A stretch of DNA of 64,000 bases, taken from the NCBI RefSeq assembly GCF_017837635.1, contig NZ_JAGJRS010000013.1:62001-126000 (forward strand). Direction: 5' to 3'. Below the pieces are notes generated by a model. It did not search any database, was not told the origin of the DNA, and saw only the letters and a program-made list of their open reading frames with translations. Source of the DNA: Frateuria flava (GTDB taxonomy: Bacteria > Pseudomonadota > Gammaproteobacteria > Xanthomonadales > Rhodanobacteraceae). The translations under genes and the position numbers were made by a program. This document shows positions 56,108-64,000 of this stretch, piece by piece. Each line of letters begins with the position of its first letter. Positions within the stretch are counted from its first letter, which is position 1.

Positions 56108-57292
56108 TCAGCGGGTGTAGGTGTTGTACTTGGCGTTGGAGAAGATGTTGCCCGACACCGAGATGTTGTAGGTGTTGGCGCCGAACTGCAGGTCGCGGCT
56201 GAGCGCACCGCCTTCCTTGGTGGCGGACATGTAGCGGGTGCTGTTGTACTTGAGCGTGTTGCCGGTGATCGACCAGTCATGCGACTTGCCGCTCGGGCGC
56301 ACGCCGGCCAAGCCGTTCTCGGTCATGAAGTTGCCGGTGACGGTCACGCCCGGGGCGGACACGCCCAGCACGCCGAAACCGTAGTTGCCCTTCATCGTGT
56401 TGCCGACGATGGCGATGTCGGAGATATTGGCGTGCATCTCGATACCGTTGCCGTGGTTGTCGGCGAAGGTGTTGTTCTCCAGGCGGATGGCGTTAGTCAG
56501 GCCTTCGGTCATCGGCTCGATGTCGATGCCCGCCTCCGGCAGCGTGCCGTTGGTGCCCTGGAAGGTGCTGTTGACGATGTAGACGTGCTGCGACGGGCCG
56601 ATCGACAGGCCCTGGCGGCGGTTGTTGCTGGACACGATGCCGTCGACGGTCACGTAGTCCGAACGCACGTGAACCTTGTTGACGTCCTTGGCGCCGATCC
56701 ACACGCCGTCGCCCCAGAAGTTGGACAGGTTGACGTTCTTCAGCACGACGTTGGTCGCGGCGGTGACGTTGATGCCGTAGCCCCACTCGCCGGTGTCGCC
56801 CAGGTGCTTGACGCGGTCGCCGACCAGGTTGCCGCCGACCACGCGCACGTCGGTGGCGTTGTAGATCTGGATGACCATGTAGCGGCTGTTGCTGGTCGGG
56901 ATCACTTCCAGGGTCGCCGCCGGGTCCATCAGCAGGCGGGTGTGCGAGCGCAGCTTGATCGGCTTGGTCGCGTTGACCATGTAGTGACCGGCCGGCACGA
57001 ACACCGTGCCACCGGAGGTCGGCAGCGCATCGACCGCGGCCTGGATGGCGGCGGTGTCGTCGTGCACGCCGTCGCCCAGGGCACCCTTGGTGCGCACGTC
57101 GACGGTCATGCTCTTGCCGATGACCGGCTTGGGCATCGCCGTCCACCAGTCGGCAGCGAACGAGGGCGCGGCGACGGCGGAAAGGGCCAGCGCGGCAAAC
57201 GCCAGCATCAGCGGCTTCTTCACAAAATTCTTCGCGGTGACGGCGGTACGGACAGAGGCGGCAAGCTGCTGATTCTTAACGGAAGTGTTCAT
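56108..57292 (-). CDS. Secreted right-handed beta-helix protein, paralogue 1
   Basis: 394 residues. An extended N-region (about 24 residues) precedes a signal-peptide core LMLAFAALALSAVAA, cleavage near SFA-AD (about residue 47). The mature protein begins DWWTAMPKP and then has the pectate-lyase-3 entry block DDTAAIQAAVDALPTSGGTV-VPAGHYMV and serial beta-helix coils (NNVVLKNVNLSNFWGDGVWIG type, NNRRQGLSIGPSQHVYIVNS, GTLPEAGIDIEP). Such folds are polysaccharide lyases, hydrolases, epimerases or binders; the catalytic class cannot be told. ATG at 57290-57292. It ends at a strong terminator. Confidence 0.88.
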   Translation of the reverse strand: MNTSVKNQQLAASVRTAVTAKNFVKKPLMLAFAALALSAVAAPSFAADWWTAMPKPVIGKSMTVDVRTKGALGDGVHDDTAAIQAAVDALPTSGGTVFVPAGHYMVNATKPIKLRSHTRLLMDPAATLEVIPTSNSRYMVIQIYNATDVRVVGGNLVGDRVKHLGDTGEWGYGINVTAATNVVLKNVNLSNFWGDGVWIGAKDVNKVHVRSDYVTVDGIVSSNNRRQGLSIGPSQHVYIVNSTFQGTNGTLPEAGIDIEPMTEGLTNAIRLENNTFADNHGNGIEMHANISDIAIVGNTMKGNYGFGVLGVSAPGVTVTGNFMTENGLAGVRPSGKSHDWSITGNTLKYNSTRYMSATKEGGALSRDLQFGANTYNISVSGNIFSNAKYNTYTR

Positions 57293-57658
57293 GATCGGAC
57301 GGTGTCTCAGGTGTTTTGTCGGGTAGCGCTTCGTCACGCGAAGCTCACGCAAAAAATGCGCGCTCGTCACGTACCTAAGCAAGCTCGACAGAAACACCCA
57401 AGTGAGCGAAACATGATCAGGTTGGCAAAAGGATTCCGGCCGCCCGTAGAGCCCGCCCGGGCCGGCGAGAACCGCATCACAGAAGGGCTGTAGAGCACGC
57501 TGGCAGGCGGCTGCCACGTGGCAACCCGATTCCGGTCACGCGTTGCACGGACCGTCGAAGCACCCGCTGGCGGGCCACGAACGACAGGGGCGCCGTATCG
57601 CTACGACGCCCCTGGCTGGCCGGCATGGGCCAGCCATTCCATCACTGGCGGAAACGGC
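57293..57658 (-). promoter_or_regulatory. Leader of beta-helix paralogue 1 and tyrosinase 3' region
   Basis: 366 bp without a gene. The minus strand at 57371-57390 reads TGTCGAGCTTGCTTAGGTAC, matching leaders of the two other beta-helix genes (59505-59532 and 61409-61441). AGCTTCG...CGAAGC hairpin lies nearer the gene. The left end carries hairpins described separately. Confidence 0.45.
57586..57635 (-). terminator. Tandem hairpins after the tyrosinase gene, probable terminator
   Basis: Minus strand AGGGGCGTCGTA-GCGA-TACGGCGCCCCT is a 12-bp stem; a second hairpin GGCTGGCC-N6-GGCCAGCC is at 57614-57635. Neither has a T run, so intrinsic termination may be weak. Confidence 0.5.
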
Positions 57659-59113
57659 TCAGTCGTCCGCCTCCACGCGCAGGGTCTTGACGCGGATGGT
57701 GTGGCCCTTGGCCGGATGCGCACGGCCGTTCGCACGTACGAAGGAGATGCTGAGCGTGTCCAGGTCCGTCGGCCAGATGCCCCGCAGCGCCTCGCTCATC
57801 GGGAACACGAAACGTACGTCCGGCTTGCCGCCCGCCGCACGCATGTCGTGCATGCCCTGCATGCCCTTGCCCTGCATGGCCGCCTGCATCTGCGCCACAC
57901 CGATCTCGAAGGACCCCAGCATGCCGAGCAGGTAGGTACGCTCGGGCTGGTTCACGCCCGGCTGCTCGGGCAGGTTGACGTAGATCTTGTAGAAGTACCC
58001 GCCCTTGGCGCCCAGTCCGGTGAGCTGCACGCCGTCGAGCACCAGCCGCAGCGGATCGGGCTTGGCGGTGGCCTGCGCCGCCTGTGGCCGAAGCAGCATA
58101 GAGCGCACCTGGCTGGCGTTCTGCGCGGTCAGCGCAACGTCGACGGTGACCGAGTGCTCGTCCAGCACCAGCGACTGCGACGTGCCCAGGGCGGTGGTAC
58201 CCACGCTCGCGGGCCGCAGCGGAGCCGTGCCCCGCAGGGAGAAGGTCGACAGCGTGGCGGCGCGCGCGGTCGCGGTGGAGGTGCTCGGCGGCGGATCGGT
58301 GGGCGGCAGCGCGGCGGGCATGGTCTCGTTCTCGTACTGGTAGAACATGTACCGCGACGGGTTGCGGGCCCATACGCGTGGCACTTCCTCCACCGCGTCG
58401 CCGTACTGGAACGAGCCCTGCCAGTAGTTCTGGTAGGCCCGCGGCATGTGGCGTCCGTCGCCGGCCTCGAACCAGGCAAGCCACAACCGGTCGATGTTGG
58501 CGTGGTGCACCCAGAACAGCGGGTCGCGCGGCGAGATCGCCACGTCGCCCATCGCGCCGCCGATGAGGTTGTGCACCGGGTTGTGCGGGGCGTTTTCCAG
58601 CTTGGGCTCGAACGCGTTGCCGCTGCCGCGCTGGAAGTTGATCACGTCGTCGGCGAAGGGGTCGAGGCTGAGCGCCTCGGTGACGTCTTCGCCGGTGCGC
58701 TCCTTGCGCCACAGCGGCGAGGTGGTGTCGAGGAACTCCGGCGGGATCTGCGGATGGGTGTAGTAGTCCCAGTACGGCAGCACCATGTCCGGATTGCCCG
58801 AGACGGTGCGCAGGTTCTCCTCGAAGCGGTACAGGAAGCCGCGATGCCAGGCCAGGAAATACGGCGACCGGTGCGGACAGGAGCTCTGGTGGACGTCCAC
58901 CCAATAGCCCCAGTTCGCAGGCGTGGTGGTACCGCGGTTGGCCCGCATGGCGCCGATCGCGGCGACGAACGGCTCATACAGGGGGCCCGTGCAGAACGTG
59001 TCCCAGCTGGGCCGGGTGCGCACCACCGTATCGGCGGACCTGACCACGCGGGGCAGCAGCGGCAACAGGGCAAGGGAAGCGGACGACTGAAGAAAGCGTC
59101 TTCTTGAAATCAT
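57659..59113 (-). CDS. Tyrosinase (type-3 copper), Tat-exported
   Basis: 484 residues. A twin-arginine signal SRRRFLQSSA is followed by a hydrophobic stretch and cleavage near residue 27. CuA ligands are likely H75, H81 and H90 (VDVH, HRSPYFLAWHR); CuB ligands H177, H181 and H203 (APHNPVHNLIGG, DPLFWVHHANIDRLW). The C-terminal half (about 270-484) is a beta-rich domain with a Met/Gln-rich patch (MQAAMQGKGMQGMHDM). It would oxidise phenols to quinones outside the cytoplasm, giving melanin or cross-links. ATG at 59111-59113 has GGAGG six bases upstream. It sits between beta-helix genes, divergent from paralogue 2. Confidence 0.95.
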   Translation of the reverse strand: MISRRRFLQSSASLALLPLLPRVVRSADTVVRTRPSWDTFCTGPLYEPFVAAIGAMRANRGTTTPANWGYWVDVHQSSCPHRSPYFLAWHRGFLYRFEENLRTVSGNPDMVLPYWDYYTHPQIPPEFLDTTSPLWRKERTGEDVTEALSLDPFADDVINFQRGSGNAFEPKLENAPHNPVHNLIGGAMGDVAISPRDPLFWVHHANIDRLWLAWFEAGDGRHMPRAYQNYWQGSFQYGDAVEEVPRVWARNPSRYMFYQYENETMPAALPPTDPPPSTSTATARAATLSTFSLRGTAPLRPASVGTTALGTSQSLVLDEHSVTVDVALTAQNASQVRSMLLRPQAAQATAKPDPLRLVLDGVQLTGLGAKGGYFYKIYVNLPEQPGVNQPERTYLLGMLGSFEIGVAQMQAAMQGKGMQGMHDMRAAGGKPDVRFVFPMSEALRGIWPTDLDTLSISFVRANGRAHPAKGHTIRVKTLRVEADD

Positions 59114-59583
59114 GGTTGTCCTCCATGGGGCAAGCGGTCTCGCGGATCAACGCGCCCGGGTTGCCCGGCACGGATGTGGGGACGAGACCTCACGCAGGAA
59201 TGCAGACTTTCGACGCGGCCAGAACCATTCCGGAGAGCCGCAGGTGGAGGTGCCGTCCTAGGCACCTATTCAGTGAATAGCGAGGCACGTCAACCGGGGG
59301 TATAGGAAGCGCCGCCTCGCTGCATACATCCGCGTCAGGCAGGCACCTGCCTGCCCCACGGCTGGCTGCGCGCTTCGCGCAGCGGCCATCGCGGCCCTTC
59401 CCAAGGCAATCGCACGCGCGCGCCCGCAGCGCCCGGCCGCCCGCCAGCCCCGTGCGCCAAGGGTTCGGCGCGCACGGGCCGGCCTGTTTTCCATGAACCG
59501 GACCCAATGGTCGCGCTTGTTAGCACCGTGAAGGACTTGCATCTTTCGCGTCGCTTCCATGTGACGAGAGAGTCAACCTCCTG
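59114..59583. promoter_or_regulatory. Divergent region between tyrosinase and beta-helix paralogue 2
   Basis: 470 bp, no gene supported. The leader of paralogue 2 contains CCAATGGTCGCGCTTGTTAG (59505-59524) and GTGACGAGAGAGTCAA (59561-59576), both nearly repeated before paralogue 3. The tyrosinase promoter is not evident. Confidence 0.5.
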
Positions 59584-60738
59584 ATGACCAACCAACACGA
59601 CACCCAGTCCTCGGCCAAGCCGGGCACCACCAAGCGAGATTTCTCCATGAAAAAGTCCTTGATGATCGCTGTCGCTTCGCTGTCGCTGTCTGCCGTGGCA
59701 CTGCCTGCTGCCGCGTCGAACTGGTGGAACGCGAACCCGAACATCTCGATCGGCTCCGCTTCCGTCAACGTCAAGAACAAGGGTGCGCTGGGCAACGGCT
59801 CACACGACGACACCGCCGCCATCCAGGCCGCCATCAACTCGCTGCCGAGCAGCGGCGGCACCGTCGTCGTTCCCGCCGGCCGCTACATGATCAACGCGCT
59901 CAAGCCGCTCAACCTGCGCTCGCACACGCGGCTGCAGCTGGATCCCAGCGCCGAACTGAAGGTCATCCCGAACAGCGCCGGCCGCTACTGGGTGGTCAAG
60001 GTGTTCGAGGTCAACAATGTCGAGATCGTCGGCGGCAAGGTGACCGGCGACCGCGCCCAGCACAAGGGCAACACCGGCGAGTGGGGCTACGGCATCAACA
60101 TCTCCGGCTCCAGCAACGTGCTGGTGCGCAACGTCAACCTGTCGGAGTTCTGGGGTGACGGCATGTGGATCGGCGCCGTGAAGTCCGGCGGCAAGCTGAC
60201 CCGCTCCAACTACGTGACGGTCAACAACGTGACCTCCTCGCACAACCGCCGCCAGGGCCTGTCGATCGGGCCGGCGCAGCACGTCTACATCGTCAACAGC
60301 ACCTTCAAGGACACCCAGGGCACGCTGCCGGAGGCCGGCATCGACATCGAGCCGCAGGACCAGGGCCCGGCCGACACCATCCGCCTGGAGAACAACACCT
60401 TCTCCGGCAATGCGGGCAACGGCATCGAGCTGCACTACAACATTTCGCAGATCACCATCACCGGCAACACGCTCAGCGGCAATGACGGCTTCGGCATGCT
60501 GGCGATCAGCGCGCCGTACCTGACCATCACCAACAACTATGCGACGCGCAACGGCCTGGCCGGCGTGGGCCTGAGCGGCAAGACGCACCACTCGTCGGTG
60601 AAGAGCAACAAGCTGCAGTACAACAGCACGCACTACATGTCGCCCACCCGCTCCGGCGGCGCGGACAACCGCGACATCAAGATCGGCAAGAAGACCTCGT
60701 CCATCACCCTGTCGGGCAACCAGCTGACGCCCAACTGA
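59584..60738 (+). CDS. Secreted right-handed beta-helix protein, paralogue 2
   Basis: 384 residues. N-region with HDTQSSAKP shared with paralogue 3, signal core SLMIAVASLSLSAVALPAAA and a mature start near SNWWNANPN. Pectate-lyase-3 type block DDTAAIQAAINSLPSSGGTV, then coils GEWGYGINISGSSNVLVRNV (first 20), NLSEFWGDGMWIGA, NNRRQGLS-like HNRRQGLSIGPAQHVYIVNS, GTLPEAGIDIEP and Asn-rich turns. An internal ATG at 59647 would give a shorter, classical signal peptide, but the conserved upstream residues favour 59584. No good ribosome site is seen. Function: probable polysaccharide-active or structural exoprotein. Confidence 0.88.
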   Translation: MTNQHDTQSSAKPGTTKRDFSMKKSLMIAVASLSLSAVALPAAASNWWNANPNISIGSASVNVKNKGALGNGSHDDTAAIQAAINSLPSSGGTVVVPAGRYMINALKPLNLRSHTRLQLDPSAELKVIPNSAGRYWVVKVFEVNNVEIVGGKVTGDRAQHKGNTGEWGYGINISGSSNVLVRNVNLSEFWGDGMWIGAVKSGGKLTRSNYVTVNNVTSSHNRRQGLSIGPAQHVYIVNSTFKDTQGTLPEAGIDIEPQDQGPADTIRLENNTFSGNAGNGIELHYNISQITITGNTLSGNDGFGMLAISAPYLTITNNYATRNGLAGVGLSGKTHHSSVKSNKLQYNSTHYMSPTRSGGADNRDIKIGKKTSSITLSGNQLTPN

Positions 60739-60771
60739 GCCTTGGCCGAACTCGGCCTGCGCCACACGACG

Positions 60772-60804
60772 AACGCCGGGCAGCGATGCCCGGCGTTTTT
60801 TTTC
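60772..60804 (+). terminator. Terminator of beta-helix paralogue 2
   Basis: AACGCCGGG-CAGCGATG-CCCGGCGTT followed by TTTTTTT. Confidence 0.93.
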
Positions 60805-61489
60805 GGTCGCCGCGGCACGGGCGCACAACCTGCGCGATCGCAGCGAATGCCGAACAGCGGCCTGGCCGGCCCCCTCGTAAGCGCACCCGCCGTGCCACCG
60901 CCAGAAGCGGCAGGCGGCCGCTCGCACACAAGGTGCGCTCCGGCAGAAGCAGGGCGGCATCCACCGATCGCCAGGGCGCCATCGACCTCCTGCAGCAGAT
61001 CTCGCAGTCGCACCCCGCCCTGCTCGAGTCCGCCAGGCGAACCACGCCGGCAAGGCAGTCGTGCTCGCTTCGGCACGCGAGCCGCCCCCTCCCGCCCATT
61101 TATTTTTACCCGCCCGTTGCCGATGCGGACACGCGTGAACGCGGCGCGCCGGGGAGGTCACTTCGACGGCGAACCCGTAGCCGTCCAGTTCGGCCGTTCC
61201 GAGTCAAGAAATCGTCTACGAAACCCCGCGACATCCTGCGGTTGCAGGGTGTGATGGCGATCGCAGGACTGTGTCGTTCCCGCTCGGGCCGCACTTCGAT
61301 CGTTCACGTTTAACACGCTGATTGCACTCATGAAACGGAACGCTTACGGATAGATCGCGTCACGCCTGACACCCCCAGCGGCGCCAGCGCGGATCTTCAT
61401 GAATAGAGCCCAATGGTCGAGCTTGTTAGTCGACGTGAAGGTCCCGCATGGTGCGTGTCACTTCCACGTGACGAGAGGGTCAAAACCTG
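60805..61489 (+). promoter_or_regulatory. Intergenic region and leader of beta-helix paralogue 3
   Basis: About 690 bp without a supported gene. The first half has a REP half-site (CAAGGTGCGCTCCGGCAG, 60930-60947). The more AT-rich part near 61300-61360 (TTTAACACGCTGATTGCACT) probably holds the promoter. 61409-61441 carries CCAATGGTCGAGCTTGTTAG and CGACGTGAAGG, and GTGACGAGAGGGTCAA precedes the ATG. Confidence 0.5.
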
Positions 61490-62644
61490 ATGATGCATTT
61501 GCACGACACCCAGTCCTCGGCGAAGCCGGCCACCGCCAAGCGCTCATTCCTCGCAAAGCCCCTGGTGATCGCTGCCTCGCTGGCACTGTCTGCCGTGGCA
61601 CTTCCTGCTGCTGCTGCTTCCTGGTGGGACGCCACCCCCAACATCTCGATCGGTTCGCGCACGGTCAACGTCAAGAACTTCGGTGCCCGCGGCAACGGTT
61701 CGCACAACGACACCGCCGCCATCCAGAAGGCGATCGATTCGCTGCCCAACAGCGGCGGCACCGTGTTCGTGCCGGCGGGCCGCTACATGATCGATGCGAC
61801 CAAGGCACTCAAGCTGCGTTCCCACACGCGCCTGAAGCTCGATCCCAGCGCCGAGCTGCGCGTGATCCCCAACGGCGCCAGCCGCTACTGGGTGGTCAAG
61901 GTGCACAACGCGAACAACGTCGAGATCGTCGGCGGCAAGATGATCGGCGACCGCGCGCGCCACAAGGGCAACCGCGGCGAGTGGGGCTACGGCATCAACA
62001 TCTCCGGCTCCGACCACGTGCTGGTGCGCAACGTCAACCTGTCGGAGTTCTGGGGTGACGGCATGTGGATCGGCGCCCTGGGCCGCAACAGCCGCCTGGA
62101 CCGCTCCAACTACGTGACCGTCAACAACGTGACGTCCTCGCACAACCGTCGCCAGGGTCTGTCGATCGGTCCGGTGCAGCACCTCTACATCGTCAACAGC
62201 ACCTTCAAGGACACCAAGGGCACGCTGCCCGAGGCCGGCATCGACTTCGAGCCGCAGGAACAGGGTCCGGTCGATAACGTGCGCCTGCAGAACAATGTGA
62301 TCTCGGGCAACAACGGCAACGGCATCGAGATGCACGCCCACGTCTCCGACGTGACCTTCGCCGGCAACACGTTCACCGGCAATCGCGGCTTCGGTCTTAT
62401 GTCTATCAACGCGCACCACATGAAGATCCAGGGCAACCACGCCACGAAGAACGGCTTGGCCGGACTTCGCATGAGCGCCAAGACCCATCATGTGAACATC
62501 ACCAACAACAAGCTGCAGTACAACAGCACGCGCTACATGTCGGCCAGCAGCGCCGGTGGCGGCACCAGCCGCGACATCCAGATCAGCAAGAAGGCGTATT
62601 CGATCACCCAGTCCAACAACACGCTTTCGCCCAAGCGGAAGTAA
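61490..62644 (+). CDS. Secreted right-handed beta-helix protein, paralogue 3
   Basis: 384 residues, the closest relative of paralogue 2. Signal core LVIAASLALSAVALPAAAA, mature start near SWWDATPN, block NDTAAIQKAIDSLPNSGGTV, coils NLSEFWGDGMWIGA, HNRRQGLSIGPVQHLYIVNS, GTLPEAGIDFEP, and a basic C-terminus (SPKRK). It lies 751 bp after paralogue 2 on the same strand, with its own leader and terminator, so the genes are transcribed separately and look like tandem duplicates. Catalytic residues cannot be assigned. Confidence 0.88.
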   Translation: MMHLHDTQSSAKPATAKRSFLAKPLVIAASLALSAVALPAAAASWWDATPNISIGSRTVNVKNFGARGNGSHNDTAAIQKAIDSLPNSGGTVFVPAGRYMIDATKALKLRSHTRLKLDPSAELRVIPNGASRYWVVKVHNANNVEIVGGKMIGDRARHKGNRGEWGYGINISGSDHVLVRNVNLSEFWGDGMWIGALGRNSRLDRSNYVTVNNVTSSHNRRQGLSIGPVQHLYIVNSTFKDTKGTLPEAGIDFEPQEQGPVDNVRLQNNVISGNNGNGIEMHAHVSDVTFAGNTFTGNRGFGLMSINAHHMKIQGNHATKNGLAGLRMSAKTHHVNITNNKLQYNSTRYMSASSAGGGTSRDIQISKKAYSITQSNNTLSPKRK

Positions 62645-62691
62645 GCCGCGCCACGGGCAGCCGACAGGCTGTTGCGTCAACGCACGACCTC

Positions 62692-62727
62692 GCGCCGGGG
62701 CAGCCACGCTGCCCCGGCGTTTCTTTG
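62692..62727 (+). terminator. Terminator of beta-helix paralogue 3
   Basis: CGCCGGGGCAGC-CAC-GCTGCCCCGGCG followed by TTTCTTTG; a 12-bp stem (arms 62693-62704 and 62708-62719). Confidence 0.9.
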
Positions 62728-62760
62728 CTCGAAAAGACCACCGCAGGGCACTCGGCCTTT

Positions 62761-62831
62761 TGCAGGAGCGCCCTTGGGCGCGGCCGCCCCGCATATTTCG
62801 GCCCGGCGGTCGCGCCCAAGGGCGCTCTTAC
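62761..62831. repeat. REP-like palindrome
   Basis: Arms GGAGCGCCCTTGGGCGCG and CGCGCCCAAGGGCGCTC flank a short AT-containing spacer. Variant arm sequence of the family at 19082-19145. It lies between convergent genes. Confidence 0.8.
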
Positions 62832-62856
62832 GGGCCCGCGACAGGTAACAGGCGCC

Positions 62857-64000
62857 CTACGAGGTCGACCCGGCCAGCGAGCCGCCCGGCATGTCCGCCC
62901 CCAGCAGGCGCTCGTAGACGTCGAGGGTGCGCTGGATCACCGCGCGCTCGTCGAACTCGCCCACCGCCTTCTCGCGCGCCGCGGCACCCAGCCGGGCCAG
63001 CAGGTCGCGGTCGTCGTCCAGCCGCGCCACCAGCGTGGCCAGCGCGGCGGCATTGCGTGGCGGTACCACCAGTCCGTCCATGCCGTGCCGGGTGACCACT
63101 TCGCGGCAACCGGGCTGGTCGGTGGTGATCAGCGCCAGGCCGGCCGCGGCGCCTTCGATCAGGCTCTTGGGCACGCCCTCGCGGTAGTAGCTGGGCAACG
63201 CCATCACGTCGATCGTGGACAGCAACGCGGGCATGTCCTCGACGTGGCCCAGCCAGGTGATCACGCCCTCTTCCGCCCAGCGCCGTACCTGCTCGTCGCT
63301 CACCGAGCGCGGGTTGCCCGGGTCGGGCGCGCCGGCCAGCACGAACTCGATGTCGCGCCCCTGCCCCTTGAGCTGGCGGGCCGCCTCGACGTACTCGCCG
63401 ATGCCCTTCTCCCACAGCAGGCGAGCGGCCAGCAGCACGCGCAGGCGGCCGTCGCGGCCGGACATCGAGCTGGGCCGGAAGCGCGAGGTGTCCACGCCGG
63501 AGCTGCGGATCACGTGGATGCGCTCGCGCGCAACCAGCCGCGAGCGGCGGAAGATCTCCGCGTCGTCCGGATTCTGCAGGACCAGCAGCGAGCGACGATG
63601 GTCGAGCGTGCCGCGCATCAGCGCCTGCACCATCGGGCGCAGGCAGCGCGCCTTGAGGTCATTGCTGGTGAACACGTAGCCCATGCCGGCCACCGCATTG
63701 ACCGTGGCCGGCACGCCGGCCATGCGTGCGGCCGCGCCGCCGTAGACGGCGCACTTGACCGTGAAGTTGTGCAGCAGGTCCGGCTTCTCCCGGCGCAGGA
63801 TGCGCACCAGGTGCTTGAGGGTCACCGCCTCGCGCAGCGGGTTCAGGCTGGCCCGGTCCATTGGCAGGGTGAGCCAGCGGAAGCCGCGCGCGGCGAAGCG
63901 CCCGCCGAACGGGCCCGGCGGCGAGAGCATCACCACTTCGTGCCCGTCCGCCTGCAGCCGCTGCGCGGTGGACAGGCGGAAGTTGTACAGATACCAGTCG
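62857..64000 (-). CDS. Glycosyltransferase family 4 (start beyond window)
   Basis: At least 381 residues; the frame is open to the window end with sensible sequence (DWYLYNFRLSTAQRLQADGH), so the real start lies beyond 64000. GT-B features: LLHNFTVKCAVYGGAAARMAG, AVAGMGYVF, then C-terminal LLAARLLWEKGIGEYVEAA (first part), DVMALPSYYREGVPKSLIEG and the Glu-rich donor site, then GCREVVTRHGMDGLVVP. Resembles GT4 enzymes that extend undecaprenyl-linked glycans. It is convergent with beta-helix paralogue 3 and is probably part of more polysaccharide genes to the right. Confidence 0.92.
   Translation of the reverse strand, partial: DWYLYNFRLSTAQRLQADGHEVVMLSPPGPFGGRFAARGFRWLTLPMDRASLNPLREAVTLKHLVRILRREKPDLLHNFTVKCAVYGGAAARMAGVPATVNAVAGMGYVFTSNDLKARCLRPMVQALMRGTLDHRRSLLVLQNPDDAEIFRRSRLVARERIHVIRSSGVDTSRFRPSSMSGRDGRLRVLLAARLLWEKGIGEYVEAARQLKGQGRDIEFVLAGAPDPGNPRSVSDEQVRRWAEEGVITWLGHVEDMPALLSTIDVMALPSYYREGVPKSLIEGAAAGLALITTDQPGCREVVTRHGMDGLVVPPRNAAALATLVARLDDDRDLLARLGAAAREKAVGEFDERAVIQRTLDVYERLLGADMPGGSLAGSTS

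Noticed and set aside
59647-59649. Shorter start for beta-helix paralogue 2
   Set aside because: Residues before this ATG (HDTQSSAKP) are conserved in paralogue 3, which has no Met there, so the upstream region is probably translated.

Overview
The window is 64 kb of GC-rich chromosome with short intergenic gaps, dispersed palindromic repeats and housekeeping genes arranged as in Xanthomonadales. Gene content (fused cysNC, ADOP-type permeases, a rimB-rimK pair, NtrC/NtrY and LytS/LytTR regulators, an SAH riboswitch before ahcY) suggests a Rhodanobacteraceae-like gammaproteobacterium (Dyella/Rhodanobacter/Frateuria type). This is inference from gene families; there is no rRNA to settle it.

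Region by region. 1-6.1 kb: edge of a Ser/Thr kinase, a glycosyltransferase-debranching enzyme pair, and the ABC-F ATPase uup. 6.5-19 kb: one minus-strand block coding a HlyD-type adaptor, a MacB/LolD-like ATPase, three large tandem FtsX-type permeases and an NtrC-like regulator with its NtrY-like kinase; a textbook sigma-54 promoter sits directly before the adaptor gene. 19-33.6 kb: central metabolism and regulation (ppc, ahcY with riboswitch, metF, ilvE, two more two-component systems, rimB-rimK, tRNA-Gly). ppc carries an in-frame 231-bp insertion of a dispersed repeat. 33.8-39.3 kb: a secreted FecR/tryptophan-rich protein, trmB and an SLC13 transporter.

39.5-64 kb looks like a surface or exopolysaccharide locus: an undecaprenyl-phosphate sugar-1-phosphate transferase, two TupA-like ATP-grasp proteins, the sulfate-activation genes cysD-cysNC, five sulfotransferase-family genes, a Wzx-like flippase, two GT2 and one GT4 glycosyltransferases, three paralogous secreted right-handed beta-helix proteins and a Tat-exported tyrosinase. 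The simplest reading is that CysD/CysNC make PAPS, sulfotransferases decorate a lipid-linked glycan, the flippase moves it outward, and secreted beta-helix proteins and tyrosinase act on or bind the finished polymer. A sulfated polymer is inference, but the co-location is visible. Several of these genes share upstream sequence elements, suggesting co-regulation.

Two repeat families recur: (i) a C-rich hairpin element with arms CCCTCTCCCC/GGGGAGAGGG, found singly, in 71-, 96- and 193-bp tandem arrays and inside ppc; (ii) a REP-like palindrome with arms resembling TAGGAGCGCACCCTGTGCGC. No CRISPR array, rRNA, transposase or phage gene was seen.
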